DNA of 64,000 bases from Sphingorhabdus pulchriflava (GTDB taxonomy: Bacteria; Pseudomonadota; Alphaproteobacteria; Sphingomonadales; Sphingomonadaceae), in NCBI RefSeq assembly GCF_003367235.1, contig NZ_QRGP01000003.1, positions 62,001 to 126,000 on the forward strand, given 5' to 3'. The notes under the pieces are model-generated. The model did not search any database. It was not told the DNA's origin and worked only from the letters and a program-made list of their open reading frames with translations. This document shows, piece by piece, positions 1 through 8,529 of the stretch (the first letter of the stretch is position 1; every line of letters begins with the position of its first letter). The position numbers were made by a program, and so were the translations under genes.

Positions 1-735
1 CGCCTGCGCCAATTGGTCGCAGCAGCAATCGCGATCGTTCTCGTGCCCCTGATCCTTGTAACCGGGTCGCGCTCGGGACTGGTGAGCGCCGTCATCGGCA
101 TGCTTGGTGCTGGTCTCCTTTACCATCGCCCAACCGATGTTCGCACCGTGCGCAAAGGATCGCCCGATCGGATAAAGGCGTTACCAATCCTGGGCGGCCT
201 TGCGGTCGTCAGCCTCGGCTTCCTTACCTTTTTCTTCTCGCGTGCCGAGGCAATACAACGGCTGTTTGCAGAAGCTTCGGGGGAAGACAGTCGCACAGAT
301 TTTTGGGCCGTCTCGCTTGAGCTGTTCTGGAAATACTTCCCCTGGGGCTCAGGCTCCGGCTCCTTCGTTGAGGCATTTCAGATCGTCGAACCGGCCTATT
401 TGCTCGACGCGACCTATCTCAATCGCGCCCATAATGATTGGGTGGAGATAGCGGTCGCATTCGGTTTGGCGGGCCTAATCTTGCTGGTTTTGGCTTGTGC
501 TGCATTTTTCTGGCGTAGCTTTAATCTCTGGCGCAAGGCCGAAACCGGGCGTCGATATGTCGCGTTTGGGCGACTGGCTTCCGTTTGCATCGCCATCATC
601 GCCATCGCCAGCGTTTCTGATTACCCCTTGCGAACTCCAACGATGATGGGCGTTTTTGCCATTCTCACATTGTGGTTCACCGAAAGCGGAAGAGAGCGTG
701 CAGATTCTGTTTCCACTGGTCGGGGAGGGAACTGA
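1..735 (+). CDS. O-antigen ligase/polymerase-like membrane protein (5' partial)
   Basis: The reading frame is open from the first base of the window, so the N-terminus lies outside. The visible 240+ residues contain several hydrophobic segments and, around the middle, a long loop with the pattern GSGSGSF...NRAHNDWVEIAVAFG. An R-x-H-N-x-W/Y-x-E loop followed by a hydrophobic helix is typical of the Wzy/WaaL (O-antigen ligase, Wzy_C) superfamily. By family knowledge it would polymerise or ligate a lipid-linked glycan at the periplasmic face of the inner membrane. It is followed after 3 bp by a TPR-like protein and then by sugar-nucleotide enzymes, which supports a role in exopolysaccharide or surface glycan assembly. 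Whether it is a polymerase or a ligase cannot be told from the fragment. Confidence 0.75.
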   Translation, partial: RLRQLVAAAIAIVLVPLILVTGSRSGLVSAVIGMLGAGLLYHRPTDVRTVRKGSPDRIKALPILGGLAVVSLGFLTFFFSRAEAIQRLFAEASGEDSRTDFWAVSLELFWKYFPWGSGSGSFVEAFQIVEPAYLLDATYLNRAHNDWVEIAVAFGLAGLILLVLACAAFFWRSFNLWRKAETGRRYVAFGRLASVCIAIIAIASVSDYPLRTPTMMGVFAILTLWFTESGRERADSVSTGRGGN

Positions 736-738
736 AAC

Positions 739-1980
739 ATGGCCCGCTCCAAAAAATCCAGTGCCTTTTTATCCAGTATCCGTTCAATCGGCATCGGGCG
801 CATGATCATCGTGACTGCGCTTGGGCTGGTTGGCGCCTGGTTCGCGGCGGCAATTGCCATATCCGGCGTCACACGGATCAAGGCGCCGCAAACTGCGCTC
901 ATTGCCATGCCTACTGAAAGCACCGCTCTCGCATCGCGCGCCGACCAGATATTCTTCGCCAATCCCAAAAACCCGCCGCGTGAAGTAGAGTTGCTTGCGC
1001 GTCGTGCGCTGGAAAACCAGGCTATAAACGCCAAGGCGCTGCGCGTCCTTGGCTATGTTGCCGATGCCAAGGGCGACACCGAGACGGCTGAAAAATATGT
1101 TCGCATGGCCGCCAAATTGTCGCGGCGTGAGCCGGGTGCCCAACTCTGGCTGATTGAGGCATCAGCGCGTAAGGGCGACGTCGCCCTAACGCTCATCCAT
1201 TATGACATTGCCTTGCGCACCAAGCCCGATACGCAAACAATCCTCTTTCCCAGACTGGTGAATGCCATAGAAGACCGCGAAATCCGCACCGCGCTCAAAC
1301 CTTATATCCGCGCCGAGAATGGCTGGGCTTCAGGTTTCCTGTACTTCGCCAACGTGAACAGCAAGAATTTGCCGGCGCTTGTCGACCTCATTGTCGAGAC
1401 GGGCGGTCTGGTTGATGCAGAGAACGCCAAAAGCCAGGAACTGGGTCTGCTGAGCAGGCTTGTCGCTGAGAGTTTCTTCGCCGATGCGCGCCGGCTTTAT
1501 CTGCAAATGCCGGGTGCAAAACAGGCGCGGCTCGCCAGCGCAGCATTCGACGTCAGCGACCGCGATGCTCGTTTTGGTCCCATGGGATGGCAATTGCTTG
1601 AAGATCCTGATGCAGGCGGTAATTTTACTGGCAATGTCGGCGACATACAGACAATGCTCTCGCTCTTTGCCAATTCGGCTACGACTCGGCCAGTGGCGAC
1701 AAAGTTGCTCTACTTGAAGCCGGGCAACTATCTGTTCTCAACACGCCTTGCCAATCTGGATCGCGGCGATGGCGGCTTCCTGCGTTGGCAACTGCGATGC
1801 CCTGGCATTGGCGGGGCTCCAGCTTGGACCATCGACAGTATCAACGCCTCGCTTCGGGCAGAGCTTCTTGTTCCCGCCAATTGCCCGGTACAGTTTCTCG
1901 ATCTCATAGCGTCGGGCGGCAAGGGGCAGACGGGACTGGAGGCGACTATTGCCTCGGTTGCCGTGGCTCCTGCGAACTAA
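739..1980 (+). CDS. Membrane-anchored TPR-like protein of a polysaccharide cluster
   Basis: 413 residues with one N-terminal transmembrane segment (about residues 22-45, IIVTALGLVGAWFAAAIAIS) after a basic start, so it is probably anchored in the inner membrane with the rest periplasmic. Residues about 80-160 show helical repeats (LLARRALENQAINAKALRVLG, then YVRMAAKLSRREPGAQLWLIE) resembling TPR units. The C-terminal third is beta-like without recognisable catalytic motifs. ATG is 3 bp after the stop of the O-antigen ligase-like gene, implying co-transcription and translational coupling. Such proteins commonly accompany Wzy-type polymerases in sphingomonads, but the function here is unknown; a scaffold or assembly role is inference. 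Confidence 0.65.
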   Translation: MARSKKSSAFLSSIRSIGIGRMIIVTALGLVGAWFAAAIAISGVTRIKAPQTALIAMPTESTALASRADQIFFANPKNPPREVELLARRALENQAINAKALRVLGYVADAKGDTETAEKYVRMAAKLSRREPGAQLWLIEASARKGDVALTLIHYDIALRTKPDTQTILFPRLVNAIEDREIRTALKPYIRAENGWASGFLYFANVNSKNLPALVDLIVETGGLVDAENAKSQELGLLSRLVAESFFADARRLYLQMPGAKQARLASAAFDVSDRDARFGPMGWQLLEDPDAGGNFTGNVGDIQTMLSLFANSATTRPVATKLLYLKPGNYLFSTRLANLDRGDGGFLRWQLRCPGIGGAPAWTIDSINASLRAELLVPANCPVQFLDLIASGGKGQTGLEATIASVAVAPAN

Positions 1981-1992
1981 CGGGTGAGCCTT

Positions 1993-3012
1993 ATGGACCG
2001 CAAGCGCATATTCATCACCGGCACGGCGGGCTTTATTGGCTACCATCTCGCAGAGCTCCTGCTGGCGCAGGGGCATATCGTTGGCGGCTATGATGGCCTG
2101 ACCGACTATTATGACGTCCGCCTGAAAGAGCGCCGCCATGCGATGCTCAACCAGCACGAAGGTTTTTCGGTGACTGAGGCGATGCTCGAGGATCAGGATC
2201 AACTTCAGAATGCCGTCTCATCCTTCCAGCCCGATGTGATCGTCCATCTGGCAGCGCAGGCCGGGGTCCGCTACAGCATCGAAAATCCGCGCACCTATCT
2301 GAATGCCAATATCGTTGGTACTTTCAATGTCATGGAGGCCGCACGCACGGCAGGTGTCCAGCATCTTCTCATGGCATCGACCTCAAGCGTCTATGGCGCA
2401 AATACGGAAATGCCCTTTACCGAGACCGAGCGCGTCGCGACGCCGCTAACCTTCTATGCCGCCTCAAAATTGGCGAATGAGGCAATGGGCCACAGCTACG
2501 CCCATATCTACAATATGCCGATCACCATGTTCCGCTTTTTTACTGTCTATGGTCCCTGGGGCCGCCCAGACATGGCCTATTTCAAATTCGCACGGAACAT
2601 CATCGAGGGGAAGCCGATAGACATTTACAACAATGGTGACATGTGGCGCGATTTTACCTATGTCGAGGATCTCGTCCGTGGCATTGCAGGTCTTATCGAC
2701 GCAGTTCCGCAGCGAACCGAAAAGCCAGAGGATATTGCGCCCGGCGATAGCCTTAGTCCCGCCGCACCTTTTCGCGTCGTCAATATCGGCAATTCGGAGA
2801 AGGTCCGCCTCATGGAATTCATCGACGCCATTGAGGCTGAGATCGGCAAGAAGGCCATCCGCAATTATATGCCCATGCAACAGGGCGACGTTCCTGCAAC
2901 CTGGGCAGACGCATCGCTCTTGCAGTCTCTCACTGGCTACCTTCCGCAGACACCCTTCCGCGAGGGTGTGGCACATTTCGTGCGTTGGTACCGCAACTAT
3001 TATGGACTTTAA
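1993..3012 (+). CDS. UDP-glucuronate 4-epimerase-like NAD-dependent epimerase
   Basis: Extended SDR enzyme. The N-terminus has the Rossmann motif TGTAGFIGYHLAE, followed by HLAAQAGVRYSIENP, the Ser region STSSVYG, and the Y-x3-K catalytic pair in YAASKLANE. The segments FFTVYGPWGRPDMA and RDFTYVEDLV are characteristic of UDP-glucuronate 4-epimerases (CapI/LpsL type), which supply UDP-galacturonate for polysaccharides. About 339 residues, normal for the family. A GTG at 1984 gives three extra residues; the ATG at 1993 is preferred because GGTGAG sits 5-6 bp upstream of it. It follows the TPR-like gene closely and precedes a phosphomannose isomerase. Distinguishing UDP-GlcA from UDP-Glc specificity by eye is not certain. 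Confidence 0.82.
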   Translation: MDRKRIFITGTAGFIGYHLAELLLAQGHIVGGYDGLTDYYDVRLKERRHAMLNQHEGFSVTEAMLEDQDQLQNAVSSFQPDVIVHLAAQAGVRYSIENPRTYLNANIVGTFNVMEAARTAGVQHLLMASTSSVYGANTEMPFTETERVATPLTFYAASKLANEAMGHSYAHIYNMPITMFRFFTVYGPWGRPDMAYFKFARNIIEGKPIDIYNNGDMWRDFTYVEDLVRGIAGLIDAVPQRTEKPEDIAPGDSLSPAAPFRVVNIGNSEKVRLMEFIDAIEAEIGKKAIRNYMPMQQGDVPATWADASLLQSLTGYLPQTPFREGVAHFVRWYRNYYGL

Positions 3013-3051
3013 ATATTACTGATTTCGCCCTAATATCGGATAAATTGGCAT

Positions 3052-3867
3052 ATGCTCCTTTCCATTCAAAGTGTTGAAAAACCTTGGGGCGTCTTGGATT
3101 TGCCGTCGCCATTCCAATCCGCTCATACAAATCCGATAGGCGAGATATGGTTTGATCCGCCGCCGGCGCTTCCCGATATCCTCATCAAATACATCTTCAC
3201 CTCGGATAAGCTCTCCGTTCAGGTTCACCCCTCGGATGCCGACACTGATAAGGTGGGTCTTGGGCATCAGGGCAAGGAGGAGTGCTGGCTCATAACGTCC
3301 GCAGAGCCTGGTGCATCGCTGGCCATCGGCTTCAAGGAAAAGTTTGGCGCAGCAGACGTCCGCGCAGCCGCCTTGAATGGGTCGATTGAGGACCTTCTCG
3401 TCTGGCATCCCGTCTCTGATGGTGACTTCTTCTACATTCCGGCGGGTACAGTTCACGCCATTGGTGCCGACGTCAGCCTTATTGAAGTCCAGCAGACGAG
3501 CGACATTACGTATCGCCTGTACGATTATGGCCGCCCCCGTGAATTGCACCTAGACGAGGCTCTTGCAGTCGCGAGGTTAGCGCCTTACGATGCTAAATTC
3601 CGCAAGCGGCTCGCACCCACGGGCTCTCAACTGCTAGTCGATGGGCCGCATTTTGAGCTTCACTATGTAGATGGTTCGGCGGGAAACGATGTCTTCTCAG
3701 CCGCCGGCCAGCCCGCTCTCATTCTGCCCCTCGAGGGGAGTGTTTCAGTGGGCGGGGAGGGCGTAATACCCGGCCAGTGCGCTCTCGTTGACGGCGAGGA
3801 AATCCGCTTCGGCGAAGGCGACAGGTTTCTGCTGGCGCGCTCGCTGTCGGATGCAAATTCCCGATAA
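3052..3867 (+). CDS. Class I mannose-6-phosphate isomerase (short form)
   Basis: 271-residue cupin-type phosphomannose isomerase. Visible metal-binding signatures are QVHPSD (Gln57, His59), KEECW (Glu77) and GTVHAIG (His135), the expected Zn ligands of class I PMIs. The enzyme interconverts fructose-6-phosphate and mannose-6-phosphate, providing precursors for GDP-mannose or GDP-fucose. It resembles the short Bacillus-type form rather than the roughly 390-residue enterobacterial ManA. Its place after UDP-glucuronate 4-epimerase and before glycosyltransferases points to sugar-nucleotide supply for the surface polymer. A role in general mannose metabolism cannot be excluded. Confidence 0.82.
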   Translation: MLLSIQSVEKPWGVLDLPSPFQSAHTNPIGEIWFDPPPALPDILIKYIFTSDKLSVQVHPSDADTDKVGLGHQGKEECWLITSAEPGASLAIGFKEKFGAADVRAAALNGSIEDLLVWHPVSDGDFFYIPAGTVHAIGADVSLIEVQQTSDITYRLYDYGRPRELHLDEALAVARLAPYDAKFRKRLAPTGSQLLVDGPHFELHYVDGSAGNDVFSAAGQPALILPLEGSVSVGGEGVIPGQCALVDGEEIRFGEGDRFLLARSLSDANSR

Positions 3868-4186
3868 CTACCCGAGGCTAATTATATAACTGCACGTCGT
3901 CATCGTTGGATGCTTATGCGCACGATGCAGAAATAATATGATATCCAGTCTTCTTCCTTCCGCCTAATCCATAGGCGGACTGCCTAAAACGACGCAGTCA
4001 AAGTCCGTAACTTAACCTTTCACGCCGTTCGAATTTGTCCCAACGGGCTGAACGGCATGGCTGAAGTAACGCTAAATTAACCACAATCTACTTAGGTTCC
4101 TGACAGGAGCAAATCGCCAATGGCGGTATGCCAACCATTGATGGTGCCGCAATAATGTCGGTAAACAGGGGGCGAGGCGAAGTTTG
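3868..4186. other. Intergenic region with two small inverted repeats
   Basis: About 319 bp without a credible gene. It contains a perfect 7-bp stem with a 5-nt loop (CCGCCTA/TAGGCGG, 3960-3978) and a second 7-bp inverted repeat (GCCGTTC 4024-4030 with GAACGGC 4050-4056). Neither is followed by a T-run, so they are not classical terminators. The stretch is AT-rich compared with the genome and separates the sugar-nucleotide genes from the glycosyltransferase operon, so a promoter for the latter probably lies here; no clear -35/-10 pair was assigned. Confidence 0.4.
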
Positions 4187-5209
4187 ATGAAGCTGATAAT
4201 CCAGATACCCTGTTTCAACGAAGCAGAGAGCCTGCCAAATACCCTGCTTGCAATTCCGCGCCGGATCCCCGGCATCGATACCGTCGAACTGCTGGTTATA
4301 GATGACGGCAGCAATGACGGTACGTCCGAAGTCGCTCGCCGCTGGGGTGTGCACCACGTTGTTCGCCATGCAACCAACCGCGGACTAGCAGCTGCTTTTA
4401 CGACTGGTTTGGACGCCTGCCTCGCGGCAGGCGCTGATATAATCGTCAACACTGATGCGGATGGCCAATATGATGGCGGAGCGATTCCGGCACTGGTCCA
4501 ACCTGTGCTGGACGGCAAGGCAGACATTGTGATTGGTGATCGCGGTGTCGCCAGTAACGAGCATTTCGGCCCGATAAAGCGGCGACTGCAACGGCTCGGA
4601 ACGGCCGTTGTGCGGTTTCTGTCACGAACCGACATTAACGACGCGGTCAGCGGCTTTCGCGCAATCAGCCGCGAAGCAGCGCAGCGCATCAATATCACTA
4701 CCGAATTCAGCTATACGACAGACATGCTTATCCAGGCTGGTCGAAAGCGGATGAAGGTGGTCAGCGTTCCGGTCGGAACCAACCGCACCGAACGCCCGTC
4801 GCGTCTGTTCAAATCGATACCGCAATTCATTTCGCGCCAGCTGGTAACAATTGCCCGCGCGTATACCACCTATAATCCACTTCGAGCCTTCGCCAGTGTT
4901 GGCCTGACAATGGCCGTTATCGGGGCTCTACCAATTATGCGCTTCCTCTGGTTCTGGGCTAATGGAGACGGCAACGGGCATTTGCAGTCTCTGGTTTTGG
5001 GCGGCTCGCTGGTTACTCTAGGCATAATCACCAGCTTGTTAGGTGTACTCGCCGACTTGATCGGCGCTAATCGCAAGTTGCTGGAAACTTCGCTTAAGCG
5101 TATGAGGAATTTGGAAGACGAACTTTCCGAAGTTCGCCGTGTTCTTGAAGGCGATGCCGCAAGAAAGAGTGATCGCAACGCTTCGGCCCGCAAGATTTCG
5201 AATGGCTGA
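4187..5209 (+). CDS. GT2 family glycosyltransferase with C-terminal membrane helices
   Basis: About 340 residues. The N-terminal GT-A domain shows IPCFNEAESLP, the nucleotide-binding VIDDGSNDGT, and the DxD-containing NTDADGQYDGG, matching the dolichol-phosphate mannosyltransferase/GtrB-like branch of GT2. Two hydrophobic segments near residues 240-300 and a charged coiled-coil-like tail follow. Such enzymes transfer a sugar from a nucleotide donor to a polyprenyl phosphate at the cytoplasmic face. The next gene, a GT-C membrane transferase, begins inside its stop region, a typical donor-maker/donor-user pairing. A TTG at 4184 is an alternative start; ATG 4187 lies downstream of GGGGCGAGG. 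The sugar is unknown. Confidence 0.85.
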   Translation: MKLIIQIPCFNEAESLPNTLLAIPRRIPGIDTVELLVIDDGSNDGTSEVARRWGVHHVVRHATNRGLAAAFTTGLDACLAAGADIIVNTDADGQYDGGAIPALVQPVLDGKADIVIGDRGVASNEHFGPIKRRLQRLGTAVVRFLSRTDINDAVSGFRAISREAAQRINITTEFSYTTDMLIQAGRKRMKVVSVPVGTNRTERPSRLFKSIPQFISRQLVTIARAYTTYNPLRAFASVGLTMAVIGALPIMRFLWFWANGDGNGHLQSLVLGGSLVTLGIITSLLGVLADLIGANRKLLETSLKRMRNLEDELSEVRRVLEGDAARKSDRNASARKISNG

Positions 5210-6866
5210 GACCACCATTACCAAGACATCCAAGCATAGTTGGGATGCCCACCATTGGATCGCGGGTGCGATAGTGCTTGTCGCAACCTTGCAGTTCCAC
5301 CTCATTTTCGTCCAGGGATTCAATTGGGACGAATTCTATTTCCTTTCACAGGTGCATGCTGCGGAAAATGGAACCCTGCAAATTGCGCTTAATACGATTC
5401 ACACCCGGCTGTTTTTTTGGTTGCCGCTGTTGCCGGACGAAATTGTACAGTTGCGGACCGCGCGCGTTTTCATGCTTGCAGCAGAGCTGTCGACTGGAGC
5501 GTGCATAATCGGTCTGGCGAGGCGTTTCACCGACATGCAAACAGCCATGCTTGCTGGGCTGGCTTATATCTCTGCAGGTTATGTTTTCCTTCACGGTGCC
5601 AGTTTTCGTGTCGACCCCATCGTAACTGCATTGCTCATGGCGGCCTTGCTTGGCTCTGCAACTGTTCGGCAAAGCTGGCGCTCGGGTCTTGCTATCGCCT
5701 TGTTGATCGCCGTGGCGGGGGCCACAACGATCAAAGCAGTTTTCTTCGCTCCTGCATTTGCAGGTATCTGGTTGATGCGTTGGAGCGAAAGTACGGATCG
5801 GCAACGAACGGCGATCTGGATGGCCTCGACAACTGTTTGTGCGGTGCTGTTTTTCGGGGTGATTTACGGCCTGCATTCGCACAACCTCGCGATTGCTGAC
5901 GCTGAAGCATCCCGTAAAATGGTCAGTAACGCGGGCGAGAAAATGTTCTCCATGGGCCTCTTTCCCCGTGGTCAATTTCTGATCAAGCAGGGCTTCATTG
6001 CCTTGATATTTTCTGCTACCCTGCTGGCTGCGCCAGTCGCCATCGGGTTGCAAAAGCGTACCCGGATCGAGGAGGTTGTACTAATTGCCTTTTGGCTGCC
6101 GCTTTTGTCACTCGCGATTTACCGCAACAGCTTTCCCTATTTTTATGCCTTTATCATGGCACCGGCGACTGTAGCGGCAGCGGCAGCGTTGATGCCTGTT
6201 GTCCGTCGCTATGGCGCCTTGCCGCTGGCATTGCTGCTTTTGGGTAATGGGGCATGGTTATATTGGAACACGCCCAAAGACATGCAGGTCGTGCAGGCGC
6301 GGGTGCTTCATAGTGTGCACGCCATTTTTCCCAAGCCGGTGGCCTATATCGATTTCAGCTCGATGATATCCTCATTTCCCAAGCAGGGCTTTTTCATGAG
6401 CGGATGGGGAATGGACAATTATCGCGATGCAGGGCAGCCGGTGTTTGCGGAAATTCTGCAGTCGCAGACCGTTCCCCTGGTCATCGCCAACCATGATAGT
6501 TTGGATGCGGCACTTAGGGGGTCTGAGGCTCAAAAGCCGCTGCTTGATGCGGACGCACAGATATTGCTGGATAATTACGTGCACCATTGGGGACCAATCT
6601 GGCTTGCCGGACGGGAGATCGATGGGCCTGCGGGTCAGCGAACAATTAACATCGCAATCCCCGGCATCTATACAGTCGAAGGCAGTGCAATCACCATTGC
6701 TGGCATCGAATATGAACCGGGGGATAAAGTCGTGCTCGGTCGGGGACCGCAAGTTGTCGAACGCCGTACAGAAAAGAATGTAGTGCTGCGTTTTGGTCGT
6801 GGAGCAATCAAACCTTCGGCTGTCGAGCCAAAACTCGGCCGTTTTGGTGTCTTTTCGGACTTCTGA
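5202..6866 (+). CDS. GT-C type membrane glycosyltransferase (GT39/ArnT-like)
   Basis: About 554 residues with many hydrophobic segments spread over the first 400 residues and a soluble C-terminal domain of about 150 residues. The first periplasmic loop has GFNWDEFYFLSQVH, the acidic motif position expected for GT-C enzymes of the dolichyl/undecaprenyl-phosphate-sugar-using (PMT/ArnT) class. The ATG at 5202 overlaps the stop of the upstream GT2 gene by 8 bp, implying translational coupling. An upstream in-frame ATG at 5139 would add 21 residues that look like antisense-free read-through of the GT2 gene, so it was not used. It likely transfers a lipid-phosphate-linked sugar to a periplasmic acceptor; acceptor unknown. 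Confidence 0.78.
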   Translation: MAETTITKTSKHSWDAHHWIAGAIVLVATLQFHLIFVQGFNWDEFYFLSQVHAAENGTLQIALNTIHTRLFFWLPLLPDEIVQLRTARVFMLAAELSTGACIIGLARRFTDMQTAMLAGLAYISAGYVFLHGASFRVDPIVTALLMAALLGSATVRQSWRSGLAIALLIAVAGATTIKAVFFAPAFAGIWLMRWSESTDRQRTAIWMASTTVCAVLFFGVIYGLHSHNLAIADAEASRKMVSNAGEKMFSMGLFPRGQFLIKQGFIALIFSATLLAAPVAIGLQKRTRIEEVVLIAFWLPLLSLAIYRNSFPYFYAFIMAPATVAAAAALMPVVRRYGALPLALLLLGNGAWLYWNTPKDMQVVQARVLHSVHAIFPKPVAYIDFSSMISSFPKQGFFMSGWGMDNYRDAGQPVFAEILQSQTVPLVIANHDSLDAALRGSEAQKPLLDADAQILLDNYVHHWGPIWLAGREIDGPAGQRTINIAIPGIYTVEGSAITIAGIEYEPGDKVVLGRGPQVVERRTEKNVVLRFGRGAIKPSAVEPKLGRFGVFSDF

Positions 6867-6869
6867 TCG

Positions 6870-7892
6870 ATGCCGGCCCCGCAACATTCGACAATGACCA
6901 AATCCCCAGCGATGTATCATGTTTCATTGCAAAGGCCTGACAGCCTGACCCCTAGTCCGGCGCGAAGAGGTGTGCGGGCATTATACTGGCTGGGCGCGCT
7001 GCTACTGGCCGCGAGCCTGATCTTTGTTGCCGCCTACGCGCACCGGAACTGGGCCATGCTGGCTCAGGTCAGCATTTCGAACTCTAAAATGCTTGTACTA
7101 GCTATATTGCTGTATGCCGTGAGTCATTTCAGCACGGCATTGTCATGGCCGTTCGTGCTTCGTGGCATGTCGATACCCGTATCGTTACGGACTGGCGTTC
7201 AGATCGGTTTCGTATCGCAGATTGGAAAATATCTTCCCGGTAACGTAGCGCACTATTTCGGACGAGCAACCCTTGCAGCCAATTCAGGCGTGCCTCTATT
7301 AAGTTCCGGGACGTCCACCGCCGTCGAGATTATAGCTGCACTATTTGCCGCTGCCATTGTGGGCGCAACGGCGTTGGTGATCGATCCGGAAGCAGCGCAA
7401 TTTTTAGCGCTGCGACTAATGAACGCATTTCAAGCCACAACGACTATCCTGGCTGCGCTGGCAGCAGGCGTGCTCGCGCTTGGCACCTATTTATACTGGA
7501 AGCGCTACAGCATCGTCGTTGTGCTGGCACCCACCCTGTTCCTAGCGGTCAGCTTCACGCTATCGGGGCTTTCCTTTGCTGCACTTTTGGCATCAATAGA
7601 TGCCACGTCGCCAACCGCAACGATCATCGCGCTGTTTGTTGTCGCGTGGGTAATCGGATTCATAGTGCCTGGCGCGCCTGCCGGGATCGGCATACGCGAG
7701 GCAATTCTGATTGGTTTCCTCGCCCCACAAATCGGGGGCGGCCCAGCTTTGGCATGTTCATTATTGCATCGCGTTCTGACAGCAGGTGTTGATGCTGCTG
7801 TTGCGATATTCGGCTATACTTGGTTGCATCTTTCGAAGAAGAAGAAATCGGCAAAAGACGTATTGTCGGGATCGCCCACGTCCCAAGGATAG
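6870..7892 (+). CDS. UPF0104 / lysylphosphatidylglycerol synthase TM region family protein
   Basis: 340-residue polytopic membrane protein. The motif IGKYLPGNVAHYFGRA near residues 113-128 and the later GAPAGIGIREAIL are hallmarks of the UPF0104 family (MprF flippase-domain-like, YbhN/AglD relatives). It starts 3 bp after the GT-C gene, so the three genes from 4187 form a tight operon. A lipid or lipid-linked sugar translocation role is inferred from family members, not shown. Internal ATGs at 6894 and 6912 are possible alternative starts. Its basic C-terminal tail (SKKKKSAKDV) overlaps the 3' end of the convergent methyltransferase gene by 79 bp, which is unusual. Confidence 0.78.
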   Translation: MPAPQHSTMTKSPAMYHVSLQRPDSLTPSPARRGVRALYWLGALLLAASLIFVAAYAHRNWAMLAQVSISNSKMLVLAILLYAVSHFSTALSWPFVLRGMSIPVSLRTGVQIGFVSQIGKYLPGNVAHYFGRATLAANSGVPLLSSGTSTAVEIIAALFAAAIVGATALVIDPEAAQFLALRLMNAFQATTTILAALAAGVLALGTYLYWKRYSIVVVLAPTLFLAVSFTLSGLSFAALLASIDATSPTATIIALFVVAWVIGFIVPGAPAGIGIREAILIGFLAPQIGGGPALACSLLHRVLTAGVDAAVAIFGYTWLHLSKKKKSAKDVLSGSPTSQG

Positions 7893-8506
7893 CGGTTCTT
7901 CTCGACATTTATCAGTTTGAAGTCTGTCCGGTTTTCCGCAACCCAGTCAGTAAACTTGCGGTGCTTCACATGCACTGCATCTGATTGTTCATTCGTATCG
8001 CTCGAATATATGATTGCAAAACGCGTCGCCGCGTCGAACATCTGATTCAAATATGAATCAAATACGGAATCTTCGATCAGATGATAAACGACGTCCAGCG
8101 ATAGGGCCAGTTCTGCTGTTACCCCAGAGTTCATTTGCGACGAATGCAGGAAGGTTTTTGTCGGATCGGACGCAAAGGATTTTTTTGTAAGTTCGATCGC
8201 GGTGGTTGAAACATCTACACCGATATAACTCGGATATTCGGCCAAACGCAGTTGTGCACCATCACCGGATCCGAACTCAATGACTGACTGTATAGCATTT
8301 TCGGTGACAAATGCGTTCAGTCTTTCCGCTTTGTAATATGCCAGTCGATTATAGGAACCGGCACCGGAATTCCCCTGAGCTTTGTAGCGTTCTTCCCAAT
8401 AGTCACCCGAAACGAAACTATCCTGATTTCGCGCGGCTACCATTTTCAAAATCGCCCTGGCTATCGTTCGGACGACTGGAGTTTTTTTGACCAGTTGCTT
8501 CAACAT
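7814..8506 (-). CDS. Class I SAM-dependent methyltransferase
   Basis: 230 residues. The glycine-rich SAM motif VIEFGSGDGAQLRLA and the following acidic strand end YIGVDVST (residues about 90-120), then LSLDVVYHLIED, are typical of class I methyltransferases acting on small molecules or sugars. It is the only minus-strand gene in the glycan region. Its 3' end overlaps the convergent UPF0104 gene by 79 bp, and its start lies only 23 bp from the divergent GT4 start. A sample of this gene (8161-8220) has 27 G+C of 60, lower than the housekeeping part of the window, consistent with later acquisition. Substrate is unknown; methylation of a surface sugar is inference. Confidence 0.75.
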   Translation of the reverse strand: MLKQLVKKTPVVRTIARAILKMVAARNQDSFVSGDYWEERYKAQGNSGAGSYNRLAYYKAERLNAFVTENAIQSVIEFGSGDGAQLRLAEYPSYIGVDVSTTAIELTKKSFASDPTKTFLHSSQMNSGVTAELALSLDVVYHLIEDSVFDSYLNQMFDAATRFAIIYSSDTNEQSDAVHVKHRKFTDWVAENRTDFKLINVEKNRYPWDVGDPDNTSFADFFFFERCNQV

Positions 8507-8529
8507 TATCTGTCGTTACGGTGTGCGCC

